Shown piece after piece: positions 17,124 to 25,722 of a stretch of 64,000 nucleotides of DNA (the stretch's first letter is position 1; every line of letters begins with the position of its first letter). Source of the stretch: an uncultured Clostridia bacterium. Its GTDB lineage: Bacteria; Bacillota; Clostridia; Christensenellales; Borkfalkiaceae. Below the pieces are notes generated by a model. The model saw only the letters and a program-made list of their open reading frames with translations, ran no database searches and was not told the origin of the DNA. A program made the position numbers and the translations under genes. The stretch is from assembly GCA_949290575.1 (NCBI GenBank), contig CASESJ010000002.1:1-64000 (forward strand). Reading direction: 5' to 3'.

Positions 17124-18566
17124 ATGCAAAGACAAGAAATTATCGAAAGAATTGCCCGCATAGACGCAATTCTGTCCGCACGCGCAAGGGAGAACAAACT
17201 TCTCTCATACAATTCAGGCAGAAAAAAGCACAAAAAGCAGATAGCCTTTCACAAGTGCAGAAAGCGCAACCGCTGGGTGTTCGGCGGCAACCGCTCTGGC
17301 AAGACGGAGTGCGGCGCGGTCGAGGCGGTGTGGATGGCGCGGGGCATTCATCCCTACCGCAAGAACAGAAAAAACGTCTTCGGCTGGGTGGTTTCCCTCT
17401 CCCAGCAGGTTCAGCGCGACGTCGCGCAGAAGAAAATTCTGTACTATCTTCCGCCCTCGTGGATAGAGGACGTAATCATGCTCTCGGGCAGAAAGGACAG
17501 TCCCGCAAACGGCATAATAGACCAGATTAAAATCAAAAACGTCTTCGGCGGAATTTCCACGATAGGTTTCAAAAGCTGCGACCAGGGCAGGGAAAAATTT
17601 CAGGGCAGTTCGCTCGATTTCGTCTGGTTCGACGAAGAGCCGCCCAAGGATATCTATGAGGAATGCGTCATGCGCGTCATGGACAGACAGGGCGATATCT
17701 TCGGCACTATGACCCCGCTCAAGGGCATGACCTTCATATACAACGAAATATTCCTCAACCGCCGCGGCAATCCGCAGATATGGTGCGAGTTCATGAGCTG
17801 GGAGGATAACCCCTTTCTGCCCGCAAAGGAAATAAAACTTCTGGAAAGTTCGCTCGACGAGCACTCGCTCGACAGCAGGCGATACGGCAGATTTTCTGCG
17901 GGCGAGGGGCTCGTCTATCCCGAGTTCGACCCGTCGGTGCACGTCATACCGCCCTTCGCCGTGCCGCCCGAGTGGCAGGATACCATATCCATAGACCCGG
18001 GGCTCAACAATCCGCTTTCGGCGCACTGGTACGCCGTCGACTGGGACGGAAACATCTACGTAGTGGCGGAGCACTTCGCCGCGGGGAAAGACGTGGAGTA
18101 TCACTCTCGGGCAATTAAAAACATATGCGCTTCGCTCGGCTGGAAGAGCGACGGCGCGGGCAGATATTCTGCCCTCATCGACAGCGCGGCGTCGCAGCGC
18201 ACGCTGGCATCGAGCAAGAGCGTGGCTGAACTCTTCCGCGAAAACGGCATTATGGTCAACACGAAGGTGGATAAGGACGTGTTCGCGGGGATATGCCGCG
18301 TGAAGGAATATCTCAAGCGGGACAACGGCAAGGCGGATATATATATTTTCGATACCTGCAAAAACATGATAGAGGAGTTCTGCGGCTATTGCTGGGCGGG
18401 CGGAGACAGCCCGAAAAAGGTGGACGACCACTGCATGGACGAGCTGAGGTATTACATAATGACGCGCCCCCGCGCCGCGACGCGGACGGAGCTTTCGCCC
18501 ATAGCCGAGGACAAGAAAAGGAGGATAAGGAGGTTGAAAATTGACGCAAAAAGACGACAGTCTTGA
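17124..18566 (+). CDS. Phage terminase large subunit (ATPase and nuclease)
   Basis: The 480-residue packaging motor has an intact ATPase: Walker A GGNRSGKT (54-61), Walker B FVWFDEE (Asp170, Glu171/172) and the coupling motif GTMTP (194-198). The nuclease domain keeps Asp291 (SIDPG), Asp353 (LIDSA) and Asp434/435 with His436 (DDHCMDEL). It would thread DNA into proheads through the portal encoded just downstream. ATG 17124 was chosen because longer forms run into the opposite-strand gene; its ribosome site is weak (GGGAG, 16 bases away). It starts the head operon. All catalytic residues being kept argues against long decay. Confidence 0.92.
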   Translation: MQRQEIIERIARIDAILSARARENKLLSYNSGRKKHKKQIAFHKCRKRNRWVFGGNRSGKTECGAVEAVWMARGIHPYRKNRKNVFGWVVSLSQQVQRDVAQKKILYYLPPSWIEDVIMLSGRKDSPANGIIDQIKIKNVFGGISTIGFKSCDQGREKFQGSSLDFVWFDEEPPKDIYEECVMRVMDRQGDIFGTMTPLKGMTFIYNEIFLNRRGNPQIWCEFMSWEDNPFLPAKEIKLLESSLDEHSLDSRRYGRFSAGEGLVYPEFDPSVHVIPPFAVPPEWQDTISIDPGLNNPLSAHWYAVDWDGNIYVVAEHFAAGKDVEYHSRAIKNICASLGWKSDGAGRYSALIDSAASQRTLASSKSVAELFRENGIMVNTKVDKDVFAGICRVKEYLKRDNGKADIYIFDTCKNMIEEFCGYCWAGGDSPKKVDDHCMDELRYYIMTRPRAATRTELSPIAEDKKRRIRRLKIDAKRRQS

Positions 18567-18807
18567 AAGGGCTCTCAAAAAGTGCGCGGTGGGTTTCGAT
18601 ACGAGCGAGACGGTCGAAGAATTCGCCGTGCAGGACGGCGAGCTCAGGCTCGTCAAGCGCAAGGTGACGAGGCGGGACATTCCGCCCGACATAAAGGCGG
18701 TCAAAATGCTGCTCGACGACAGACAGGAAGAAACCGTTTCCGATGAAGAGTTGTCCGCCGAGCGCGAAAAACTTATAAAAATGTTGAAGGAGGAAGATTT
18801 TGACTGA
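18541..18807 (+). CDS. TerS-like C-terminal fragment or small packaging protein
   Basis: The 88-residue protein starts at TTG 18541 behind AAGGAGG (18527-18533), inside the last 26 bases of the terminase gene. Its centre (VEEFAVQDGELRLVKRKVT, then PPDIKAVKMLLDDR) follows the pattern of the C-terminal part of many phage terminase small subunits, where a charged strand pair is followed by a PPD..A..F.L.NR helix. The DNA-binding HTH part of those proteins is missing. Order after, not before, the large subunit is also unusual. It may bind the large subunit or portal. The assignment is inference. Confidence 0.5.
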   Translation: MTQKDDSLERALKKCAVGFDTSETVEEFAVQDGELRLVKRKVTRRDIPPDIKAVKMLLDDRQEETVSDEELSAEREKLIKMLKEEDFD

Positions 18808-20647
18808 AGAAATGAAAAGAGCCGAAAAGGCGAGAGAGCAGATTGCGGACGACGTGATGCGCGATTTCGCGCTCAGGCAGGAGGAACGCAGGCAGCTCGA
18901 AAGGGGCTGGCAGCTCAACATGAACTTTCTGTGCGGCAATCAGTATTGCGACGTCAACTCGCTCGGCGAGATTGAAGAGGACGCGCAGGGCTTTTTCTGG
19001 CAGACGCGCAGGGTATTCAACTACATTGCGCCCACGGTGGACATGCGCTGCGCCAAGCTTGCGCGCATCAGACCCAAGCTCGCCGTAAGAGCGGCTACCG
19101 ACGAGGACGGCGACATTCGCGCGGCGGACATCTCGTCGCGCATTCTCGCGGCGGTGTGCGAGAGAGAAAATATCGACGACTGCATAACCAAGGCTACCGT
19201 CTGGTCGGAGACGTGCGGCACGGCGTTCTATAAAATCATATGGGACAACGGCGCGGGCGACGTTATAGCCTCTGACGAAGACGGCGAGGTGCGCTCGGGC
19301 GGGGTAAGGGTAATTCCCGTTTCGCCCTTCGAAATTTATCCCGCTTCGCTCTCGGAGGAGAGCCTTGAAAATCAGCCGAGCATAATTCACGCCAGAGCCG
19401 TCGCGGTCGAGGATATCTATGCCGCATACGGCGTAAAGCTGGTCGGCAGGGACATAGACGAATTTTCGCTCTCGCCCTATTCTGCGTCCGTTCACTCGGT
19501 GACGCGCGTTTCGCCCGTTACAGCCAAAAAACACGGCTACGAGACGGTCATAGAGCGTTACGAGCGTCCCTCGCCCGAATGTCCGCTCGGCAGACTGACG
19601 ATAGTTGCGGGCGGCGTGCTGCTCTTCGACGGCGACCTGCCGTATACTAACGGAAAGGACGGCGGCAGAGGCTATCCCTTCGTGCGACAGAGCTGTCTGC
19701 CGCTTGCGGGCGGATTTTTCGGCGGCAGCGTCGTCGACAGGCTCATTCCCGTTCAGCGCGCCTACAACGCCGTCAAAAACCGCAAGCACGAGTTTCTGAA
19801 CAGAATTTCCATGGGCACTATCGCTGTCGAGGACGGCTCGATAGATACCGACGAACTCATGGAAGAGGGGCTCTCGCCCGGCAAAGTGCTCGTGTACAGG
19901 CAGGGCGGCACGCCGCCCGAAATGCTGTCGCTCGGCTCTGTGCCCTCGGAGTTTTCCGAAGAGGAAGACAGGCTGGTCGAAGAGTTCTCGCGCATATCCG
20001 GCGTAGGCGAAGTCAACTGGCAGTCGGGCGGGTTCAACTCCGTCACTTCGGCTACGGGATTACAGCTTTTAATCGAACAGGACGAGGCGCGTCTGAGCGT
20101 TTCATATGAGCAGATCAAGAGCGCGCTCAAAAAGATAGGGCGGCACATATTGCGCCTCTATCGACAGTTTTCAGCCCAGCTGAGGGTCATGCGCGGCGCG
20201 CACGAAAAGGGCGCGTGCGGTCTGATTTCCTTCACTGCGGGCGACATAACGAGCGACGACGTCGTGCTCGAGGCGGACAGCGAAATCAACCTCACTCCCG
20301 CCCAGCGCAGGACGGTCATATACGATATGATGGAAAGGGGACTTTTCAGCGACGACGACGGCAGGATAAGCGCGGGCGTCAGAAACAGAATTCTAAACTA
20401 TCTCGGCTATGAGGGCTTCAGCGAGAGCAGGGATATATCGTCCCTGCACAGGTCGCGCTGCGCCGAGGAGAACGCCGCGCTCTGCACGGGCGAAGTCGCG
20501 GTGAAGTCCTATGACGACCACGCTCTGCACATAGCCGAACACACCGCATACATACTGAGCGGCAAACTCACTTCCCAGCAGGAGGCGCGCTTTGTGCGCC
20601 ATCTTGAAGAGCATAAAAAACTTTTAAAGGAGGAACAGAATGGATAA
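18800..20647 (+). CDS. Phage portal protein (P22-like)
   Basis: The 615-residue protein has the profile of large podoviral portals: an N-terminal charged helix, the segment RRVFNYIAPTVDM followed by KLARIRPKL, a central GGSVVDRLIPVQRAYNAVKN region, the SGVGEVNWQSG region with QEDEA-type helix after it, and a long helical C terminus. Portals form the dodecameric DNA gate in the capsid vertex and dock the terminase. TTG 18800 follows AAGGAGG by 6 bases and overlaps the preceding gene by 8. It is full length with no frame damage. Confidence 0.88.
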   Translation: MTEEMKRAEKAREQIADDVMRDFALRQEERRQLERGWQLNMNFLCGNQYCDVNSLGEIEEDAQGFFWQTRRVFNYIAPTVDMRCAKLARIRPKLAVRAATDEDGDIRAADISSRILAAVCERENIDDCITKATVWSETCGTAFYKIIWDNGAGDVIASDEDGEVRSGGVRVIPVSPFEIYPASLSEESLENQPSIIHARAVAVEDIYAAYGVKLVGRDIDEFSLSPYSASVHSVTRVSPVTAKKHGYETVIERYERPSPECPLGRLTIVAGGVLLFDGDLPYTNGKDGGRGYPFVRQSCLPLAGGFFGGSVVDRLIPVQRAYNAVKNRKHEFLNRISMGTIAVEDGSIDTDELMEEGLSPGKVLVYRQGGTPPEMLSLGSVPSEFSEEEDRLVEEFSRISGVGEVNWQSGGFNSVTSATGLQLLIEQDEARLSVSYEQIKSALKKIGRHILRLYRQFSAQLRVMRGAHEKGACGLISFTAGDITSDDVVLEADSEINLTPAQRRTVIYDMMERGLFSDDDGRISAGVRNRILNYLGYEGFSESRDISSLHRSRCAEENAALCTGEVAVKSYDDHALHIAEHTAYILSGKLTSQQEARFVRHLEEHKKLLKEEQNG

Positions 20648-21083
20648 CACGAACGACCTCAAGCCGACGACGGCAGACCCCGCGGAGGCGGAAAGAGAGA
20701 ACGCTGCGACGGACCTCGGCAAGTTCAGGGACGTGCGTGCCCTGCTCGATGCCTACAACAGCCTGGAGGCGGAATTTACCCGACGCAGCCAACGCCTCAG
20801 AGAGCTGGAAAAAGCGGAAAAGGAGGACGACGCGCCCGTCGCAACGGATACCGCGCCCAATCCCCCGCAGGGGCAGTTGCAGGGTGCGGCTCTGCTCGAA
20901 GCGGCGCAAAATGACGAGGAGGTAAAGGCAGCCATAATTTCGGAATACCTTCTCAAAGCTTCGAAAAACAGGGGCGTACCCATAGTCACGGGCGGGGTCA
21001 ACGTGCCCGCCCGCAAAAAAACGCCCGTTTCGGTGCGCGAAGCGGGCGAACTCGCAAAACAATTTCTGAATAAAAGGAGTTAA
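20640..21083 (+). CDS. Phage scaffolding-like protein
   Basis: This 147-residue charged protein lies in the usual scaffold position between portal and capsid. Residues 24-60 contain the FRDVRALLDAYNSLEAEFTR type helix common in small phage scaffolds, then a Pro/Gln-rich linker and a C-terminal helix rich in basic residues that could bind the capsid. AAAGGAGG precedes the ATG, which overlaps the portal gene by 8 bases. No protease gene is nearby, as expected for P22-like heads. Confidence 0.75.
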   Translation: MDNTNDLKPTTADPAEAERENAATDLGKFRDVRALLDAYNSLEAEFTRRSQRLRELEKAEKEDDAPVATDTAPNPPQGQLQGAALLEAAQNDEEVKAAIISEYLLKASKNRGVPIVTGGVNVPARKKTPVSVREAGELAKQFLNKRS

Positions 21084-21088
21084 CATCA

Positions 21089-22249
21089 TTGATTACATTA
21101 ACTAACGCCGATGCGGCTCTCAAAGATTACTACCTCGACGCCGTTTCCCAGCAGCTCAACGAGGACGTCTCGCCCTTTCTGAATGCGGTTGAAAAGAGCT
21201 CGCAGTACGTGAGCGGCAAGAACGCAAAGTGCGCACTCATCAACGGCGACCTCAACAGAATTATGACGGGCGACGAGGACGGCGACCTTCCCGACGCCAC
21301 GGGCAACAACTATTACGACGTCACCGTTCCCCTCAAGAATATCTACGGCACTATAGCCATCACGGACAAAGCCCTGCGCGCGGCGCAGGATTCTTCGGGA
21401 ACGTTCGTCAACCTGCTCAACACCGAAATGGAGGGGCTCATCGCCGACGCAAAGGCAAACTTCGCCCGCATGCTCTACGGCGACGGCAACGGCATACTTG
21501 CCTATATAACCAAGGTTTCGGGCACTAAAGTCACCATCTCGACAGCCAAGAGCTGGTTCCTCGGGCTCAATGTCGACATTGCAGACATCAATACGTCCGC
21601 CGCTGCCGTCTCAGGGCTCAAGATTGCCTCTGTCGATATCCCCAACTGCACCATAACCTTCTCCACAACCGTCGAAAATCTTTCGACATACGTCGGCAGA
21701 TATATCTGCGTGAGCGGTGCTTTCGGCAAGGAAATCTGCGGTCTCGCGGGCATATTCGACTATGCGACGCTCTACGGTCACAACAAGGTTTCGGATAAGT
21801 TCTTCTATCCCTACGTGACGGGCGCGACCGCAGTCAGCGAGGACGGCATTCTCGACGCAATTCAGGTGCTCGAAGAGCGCGGCGGCAAGGTGGGAATGAT
21901 ACTCTGTTCTCACTCCATGCGCAACAAAATCGCCAAGCTGTTCAAGGACAGAATGTCAATTCCCTCTACCGACGCGAGAGGCGGCTACACTTCGGTGTAC
22001 GTCAACGACGTGCCCGTCTATGCCGACAGGTTCTGCCCCGACGACAGAATTTACTTCCTCAATCCCGACGACTTCGTGCTCTGCCAGCTGTGCGACTGGG
22101 AGTGGATGGAGGACGAGGGAGGCAAGATACTTTCCAAAGTGCCCGGAAAGGCTGCATATACCGCAACGCTCGTCAAGTACGCCGAACTCATCTGCAAAAA
22201 GCCCTATACGCAGGGTCTCTTCCAGGTATATCAGAACCTCACGACCTAA
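21089..22249 (+). CDS. Phage major capsid protein (HK97-fold candidate)
   Basis: The 386-residue protein starts at TTG 21089, 9 bases after AAAGGAG. Position after portal and scaffold, length, and content (N-terminal helix, VPLKNIYGTIAITDKALRAA, then a P-domain-like GGKVGMILCSHSMRNKI helix, and a C-terminal strand region with VYVNDVPVYADR) fit HK97-fold capsid proteins. It has an inserted beta domain around residues 150-220. It would form the icosahedral shell. Identity rests on context and pattern rather than a diagnostic motif. Confidence 0.82.
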   Translation: MITLTNADAALKDYYLDAVSQQLNEDVSPFLNAVEKSSQYVSGKNAKCALINGDLNRIMTGDEDGDLPDATGNNYYDVTVPLKNIYGTIAITDKALRAAQDSSGTFVNLLNTEMEGLIADAKANFARMLYGDGNGILAYITKVSGTKVTISTAKSWFLGLNVDIADINTSAAAVSGLKIASVDIPNCTITFSTTVENLSTYVGRYICVSGAFGKEICGLAGIFDYATLYGHNKVSDKFFYPYVTGATAVSEDGILDAIQVLEERGGKVGMILCSHSMRNKIAKLFKDRMSIPSTDARGGYTSVYVNDVPVYADRFCPDDRIYFLNPDDFVLCQLCDWEWMEDEGGKILSKVPGKAAYTATLVKYAELICKKPYTQGLFQVYQNLTT

Positions 22250-22300
22250 ATTCAGTTCCGCGGGCGCAAGCCCGCGGATAATTCCGGATAAGGAGGTAAT

Positions 22301-22855
22301 ATGACGGTAAATAATCTTATAACCGAAACGCTCGTCCTCATGGGCATGTCTCAGGCGGCGGACGAGGGCGAAGACCCCTCCGCCGCAGATACGGCGCGCA
22401 TGCGCGGCATACTGCTGCTTTGTTTCAACGCCGTCGCAGACGAGCTGGCGCGCGGCTACTTTCCGCTGAAAACCGTACAGACCCTCACCTCTGATACGGG
22501 CAGCTATATGTTCGCCGATTTTCCCCTCGTGCCTTACAGAATAATATCCGTAAAGAGCGGAGGCGAAAAGGTGGCTTGGAAACTCAGACCGCTCTGTATC
22601 GAGTGCGACAGACCGTCGATAGATGTGGAGTACGAATACGTTCCTCAGCGCAAGGAGGCGGACGACGAGTTTTCCTATCCCGACACCGCGGTGTCTGAGC
22701 TGCTCGTCGAGTACGGCATGGCGGCTGAATATATGCTCATCTGCGGCGACGCGGAGGCTTCCGCCGCGTGGGAGAGCAGGTATCGCGCCGAGATAGACAG
22801 ACAGCTCTCCGCCCGCCCCGTCAGGGGCAGAGTGCCTCCGAGGAGGTGGCTGTGA
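22301..22855 (+). CDS. Head-tail connector (gp4/gp11-type adaptor)
   Basis: The 184-residue protein starts with helices (LITETLVLMGM, then ILLLCFNAVADELARGYFPL) and continues with strands and a further helix (SELLVEYGMAAEYML). This pattern and the place right after the capsid gene match podoviral adaptors that close the portal ring. AAGGAGG precedes the ATG by 6 bases. Its stop overlaps the next start by 4 bases. Confidence 0.7.
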   Translation: MTVNNLITETLVLMGMSQAADEGEDPSAADTARMRGILLLCFNAVADELARGYFPLKTVQTLTSDTGSYMFADFPLVPYRIISVKSGGEKVAWKLRPLCIECDRPSIDVEYEYVPQRKEADDEFSYPDTAVSELLVEYGMAAEYMLICGDAEASAAWESRYRAEIDRQLSARPVRGRVPPRRWL

Positions 22856-24126
22856 GAATTCGCAAGGACAAGGAGCTCAGAGCGCCGTCCTCCAAGGTCA
22901 GAAAGATTTCTCTTCTGGGCGAGGATGAGGGCTATACGGATTCCACTCTGAATTATATCCCCGAGGGCAAGGGGTACAAGTGCGCCCCGCTTCCCGTCAT
23001 GACGACGTACTACGGAACTCTTCCCGGAAATCCGATTGCTCTGCATTATTCTCAGGCTAACGGCGCGTTCTTTTTCGTGACGCAGGACGGAGTTTATCTT
23101 ACGGACAAGTCCAAAAACAAGACGCACCAGAAGATTTATTCGGGCTCTTCGCCGCTGCCTTTCTTTGTCGATATGTACATAAACGGCTTCTCCTGCACGG
23201 TGATGTTCTGCGGCACGCAGAGAGTTGTGTACAACGGCACGCAGGTCGAAACGTTTACGGATACCCGACAGTTCCGTGCGGGAGTGATGCACTGCGGCAG
23301 ATTTTTCGGCGCGGACTACTCGGACGGCGTCAAGCTTTGGTGGGCAGCCACTCACGCGGCGGACTGGACGGAGGGCATTGGCGGGTGCGGCTATATCTTC
23401 CTTCCGCCCGAGGGCGGAGCGATAGTCAGACTGTTCAGCTACGGCGACAGGCTGGTAGTGCTGCGCGAACGCGGAATTACCGTGGTCAGAGCTTACGGCG
23501 AACCTCAGCATTACAGCGTGGAGAGTTGCGCCTCATACCTCGTGACCGAGGGCATAATCGGCGAGACCTGCGCGTTTGCGGGCGGGAAAATTCTCTTCTG
23601 CACGCCGTACGCGCTGTACGCCTTCGACGGCAACTCGACGGAGCGTCTGTGCGAGCTCGGCGAGGGGAAGTATTATCTGCCGCAATCTGCCGTCGGAATG
23701 GGGGATATCTACTGCCTGAAGTGCGCCTACGACGGTATCGGCTGCATAATGGGTTATGACTGCGTCACGGGGAAGGTCTGGAAGTGCTATACGCTCTGTA
23801 CGCTCATGTGCGTCTGTTCGGACGCCATTTACATCTTCAGTCAGAGCAGCGTATATTATTTCGACCGCTCGCAGTGCGCGCTGGCAAAATGGCATTCCAA
23901 AGAGACCGACTTCGGCACCGACGGAGTAAAGTTGCTGAAGAGCATAAACATCACAGGCAAGAACAGCATATTCATAATCGTCAAGTGCGACGGCGTGCAG
24001 CGCACCTATGAGGGTACGGGCAGGCACAAAATTATGATGCACGGCAGAAAATTCACTTTTACCGTGACGGCGAACGGCGATTTGCAGGAAATTGTTGCCG
24101 AACTGGAGGTGCGGGATGGAATTTGA
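22852..24126 (+). CDS. Tail hub, nozzle or DNA-stabilisation protein (beta-propeller-like)
   Basis: The 424-residue protein starts at GTG 22852, 5 bases after AGGAGG. It is rich in short beta strands repeated every 40-60 residues (for example GYIFLPPEGGAIV, LFSYGDRLVVL, GDIYCLKCAYDGIGC), as expected of a propeller. P22 gp10-type stabilisation proteins and T7 gp12-type nozzles occupy this place after the adaptor. I cannot choose between them. It carries many cysteines (over 15), unusual for such a protein and possibly linked to a reducing cytoplasm. Confidence 0.6.
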   Translation: MRIRKDKELRAPSSKVRKISLLGEDEGYTDSTLNYIPEGKGYKCAPLPVMTTYYGTLPGNPIALHYSQANGAFFFVTQDGVYLTDKSKNKTHQKIYSGSSPLPFFVDMYINGFSCTVMFCGTQRVVYNGTQVETFTDTRQFRAGVMHCGRFFGADYSDGVKLWWAATHAADWTEGIGGCGYIFLPPEGGAIVRLFSYGDRLVVLRERGITVVRAYGEPQHYSVESCASYLVTEGIIGETCAFAGGKILFCTPYALYAFDGNSTERLCELGEGKYYLPQSAVGMGDIYCLKCAYDGIGCIMGYDCVTGKVWKCYTLCTLMCVCSDAIYIFSQSSVYYFDRSQCALAKWHSKETDFGTDGVKLLKSINITGKNSIFIIVKCDGVQRTYEGTGRHKIMMHGRKFTFTVTANGDLQEIVAELEVRDGI

Positions 24127-24613
24127 CATAATCGACTTCAGCGAAGAGGAGGTGCAGGCTCTCACCACGGTGCAGCTCAAGCTTCTGCGCACGGCGCAGC
24201 AGAAAAAGAACGAGCTCGAGCACAAAATGCAGCAGGAACTCGAGGTGTACAGGTGTCTCTGCTACACCAACAACGTGTTCTTTTCTTCGCTGTATACGGA
24301 CAAGCAGCAGGAACTTCAGCAGGAGTTCGACTATCAGGTTGAAATTCTGCGCGAGCAGCTCATATTCAATATGAGCCTCAACGAGCCCACGCACGACGAC
24401 GAGACGGGCGACAGCGGCATGGGCGACGACGCGGCTTACGTCGTCGACTACGAGCTGTCCTATCTCGAAAGGTACATAATAGTTCGCGACTATTACATGT
24501 CCATAGAGGACCCTGCCGAAAGAATGGCTCTCTACGGCGCGGACGAGGTGGCGAAGAATTATCTGGGCAGTTACTACAACACTCTGTATAACTACCTCGC
24601 CACTTACGACTAA
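24116..24613 (+). CDS. Coiled-coil protein, last gene of the phage-type operon
   Basis: This 165-residue acidic protein is not recognised. Residues 10-95 form a long heptad-like helix (LLRTAQQKKNELEHKMQQ and following) and the C-terminal half is acidic and Tyr-rich. GGAGG lies 8 bases before ATG 24116, and the gene overlaps the tail-hub gene by 11 bases, so it is translated with the head module. It might be an ejection, tail or internal head protein. After its stop the same frame stays open for another ~45 codons with five Cys. Confidence 0.6.
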   Translation: MEFDIIDFSEEEVQALTTVQLKLLRTAQQKKNELEHKMQQELEVYRCLCYTNNVFFSSLYTDKQQELQQEFDYQVEILREQLIFNMSLNEPTHDDETGDSGMGDDAAYVVDYELSYLERYIIVRDYYMSIEDPAERMALYGADEVAKNYLGSYYNTLYNYLATYD

Positions 24614-24736
24614 AAGTCGCGTCGCTGTCTTTTGTACGGGCAGATTGTCTGTGCCCGAGGCGGAAAATCTTATGTATGCGACGGAGGAAAACCAGTCGCC
24701 TGCACCCAAGGAAAAACCTGCCGCATTGCAAGAACG

Positions 24737-24770
24737 GGGCGGGCGGTCGTATGACCGCCCGCCCTTTCAT
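24737..24770 (+). terminator. Strong terminator closing the phage-type operon
   Basis: A 12-bp perfect GC-rich stem (24737-24748 with 24753-24764) and 4-nt loop are followed by TTTCATTTTT. It separates the module from the next promoter by 27 bases. Confidence 0.88.
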
Positions 24771-24796
24771 TTTTGCGCCTTGCGCCGCGCTTTTGC

Positions 24797-24825
24797 TTTA
24801 CATTTCGTCGGGAATATTATATAAT
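24797..24825 (+). promoter_or_regulatory. Strong sigA promoter giving a leaderless mRNA
   Basis: TTTACA (24797-24802), 17 bases and TATAAT (24820-24825) end 7 bases before ATG 24833. No ribosome binding site is present between, so the message should begin at the start codon. Confidence 0.8.
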
Positions 24826-24832
24826 TGTCTGT

Positions 24833-25705
24833 ATGAAGATTGCCGACGGATGGAAAGACTATAAAATAATCGCCACGGGCGACGGAATGAAGCTCGAACG
24901 CTGGGGGGATGTGTGCCTTCTGCGCCCCGACCCTCAGGTCATATGGAAGAGCAGCACGGACTTGTATTCCTACCCGGGCATACACGCCGTGTACCGCCGC
25001 AGCGAGCGCGGAGGCGGCGCGTGGGAGCGTCGCAGACCCTTCCCCGACGAGTGGACGGTCGGCTATAAAGACCTGCGTTTCAAGGTTAAGCCGATGGGTT
25101 TCAAGCATACGGGGCTCTTCCCCGAGCAGGCGGTCAACTGGGACGCCATGCGCGCCCTCATCGAGAAGGAGAAAGCCGCGCGCGGAGGAAAGGTGAAGGT
25201 GCTCAACCTCTTTGCGTATACGGGCGGGGCGTCGGTCGCCTGCGCCAAGTCGGGCGCGGAGGTCGTGCACGTCGACGCGGCTAAGGGCATGGTCGAGCGC
25301 GCGGGCGAAAACGCCGCGCTGTCGTCGATAACTTCGGGCATACGCTACATAATAGACGACTGTTCGAAGTTTGTCGCAAGGGAGATACGCCGCGGCAACA
25401 GGTACGACGCCATAATAATGGACCCGCCCAGCTACGGTCGCGGACCGGGCGGCGAGATGTGGAAGATAGAGGACAGCCTGTTCGACTTCGTGTCCATGTG
25501 TACGGGCGTGCTCGTCGAAAATCCGCTGTTCGTGCTCATAAACAGCTACACCACGGGGCTTCAACCCTGCGTAATAAACAACATTCTCACGCTGACCATG
25601 AAGAACTTTGACGGCGACGTTCAGTCATACGAGGTCGGCATACCCACGGAGGAGGGCATACCTCTGCCCTGCGGCGCGAGCGGACTTTTCGTCGGCAGAC
25701 GCTGA
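24833..25705 (+). CDS. Class I SAM-dependent methyltransferase, RlmI/RlmK-like
   Basis: The 290-residue enzyme shows SAM motif I (VLNLFAYTGGASVA, residues about 123-136), an acidic residue at the end of strand 2 (VVHVDAAKGM) and motif IV DPPSYGRG. These are typical of 23S rRNA cytosine-C5 methyltransferases of the RlmI/RlmK group. The PUA domain of E. coli RlmI is not evident. It lies 17 bases before an RluA pseudouridine synthase, so the two probably form a small RNA-modification operon. The start ATG 24833 is fixed by the promoter, 7 bases away. Confidence 0.85.
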   Translation: MKIADGWKDYKIIATGDGMKLERWGDVCLLRPDPQVIWKSSTDLYSYPGIHAVYRRSERGGGAWERRRPFPDEWTVGYKDLRFKVKPMGFKHTGLFPEQAVNWDAMRALIEKEKAARGGKVKVLNLFAYTGGASVACAKSGAEVVHVDAAKGMVERAGENAALSSITSGIRYIIDDCSKFVAREIRRGNRYDAIIMDPPSYGRGPGGEMWKIEDSLFDFVSMCTGVLVENPLFVLINSYTTGLQPCVINNILTLTMKNFDGDVQSYEVGIPTEEGIPLPCGASGLFVGRR

Positions 25706-25722
25706 AAATGAAAGGTGAACAA

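Noticed and set aside
17214-18704. Long minus-strand frame opposite the terminase
   Set aside because: It is an antisense shadow caused by GC-rich codons; the plus strand has clear terminase motifs.
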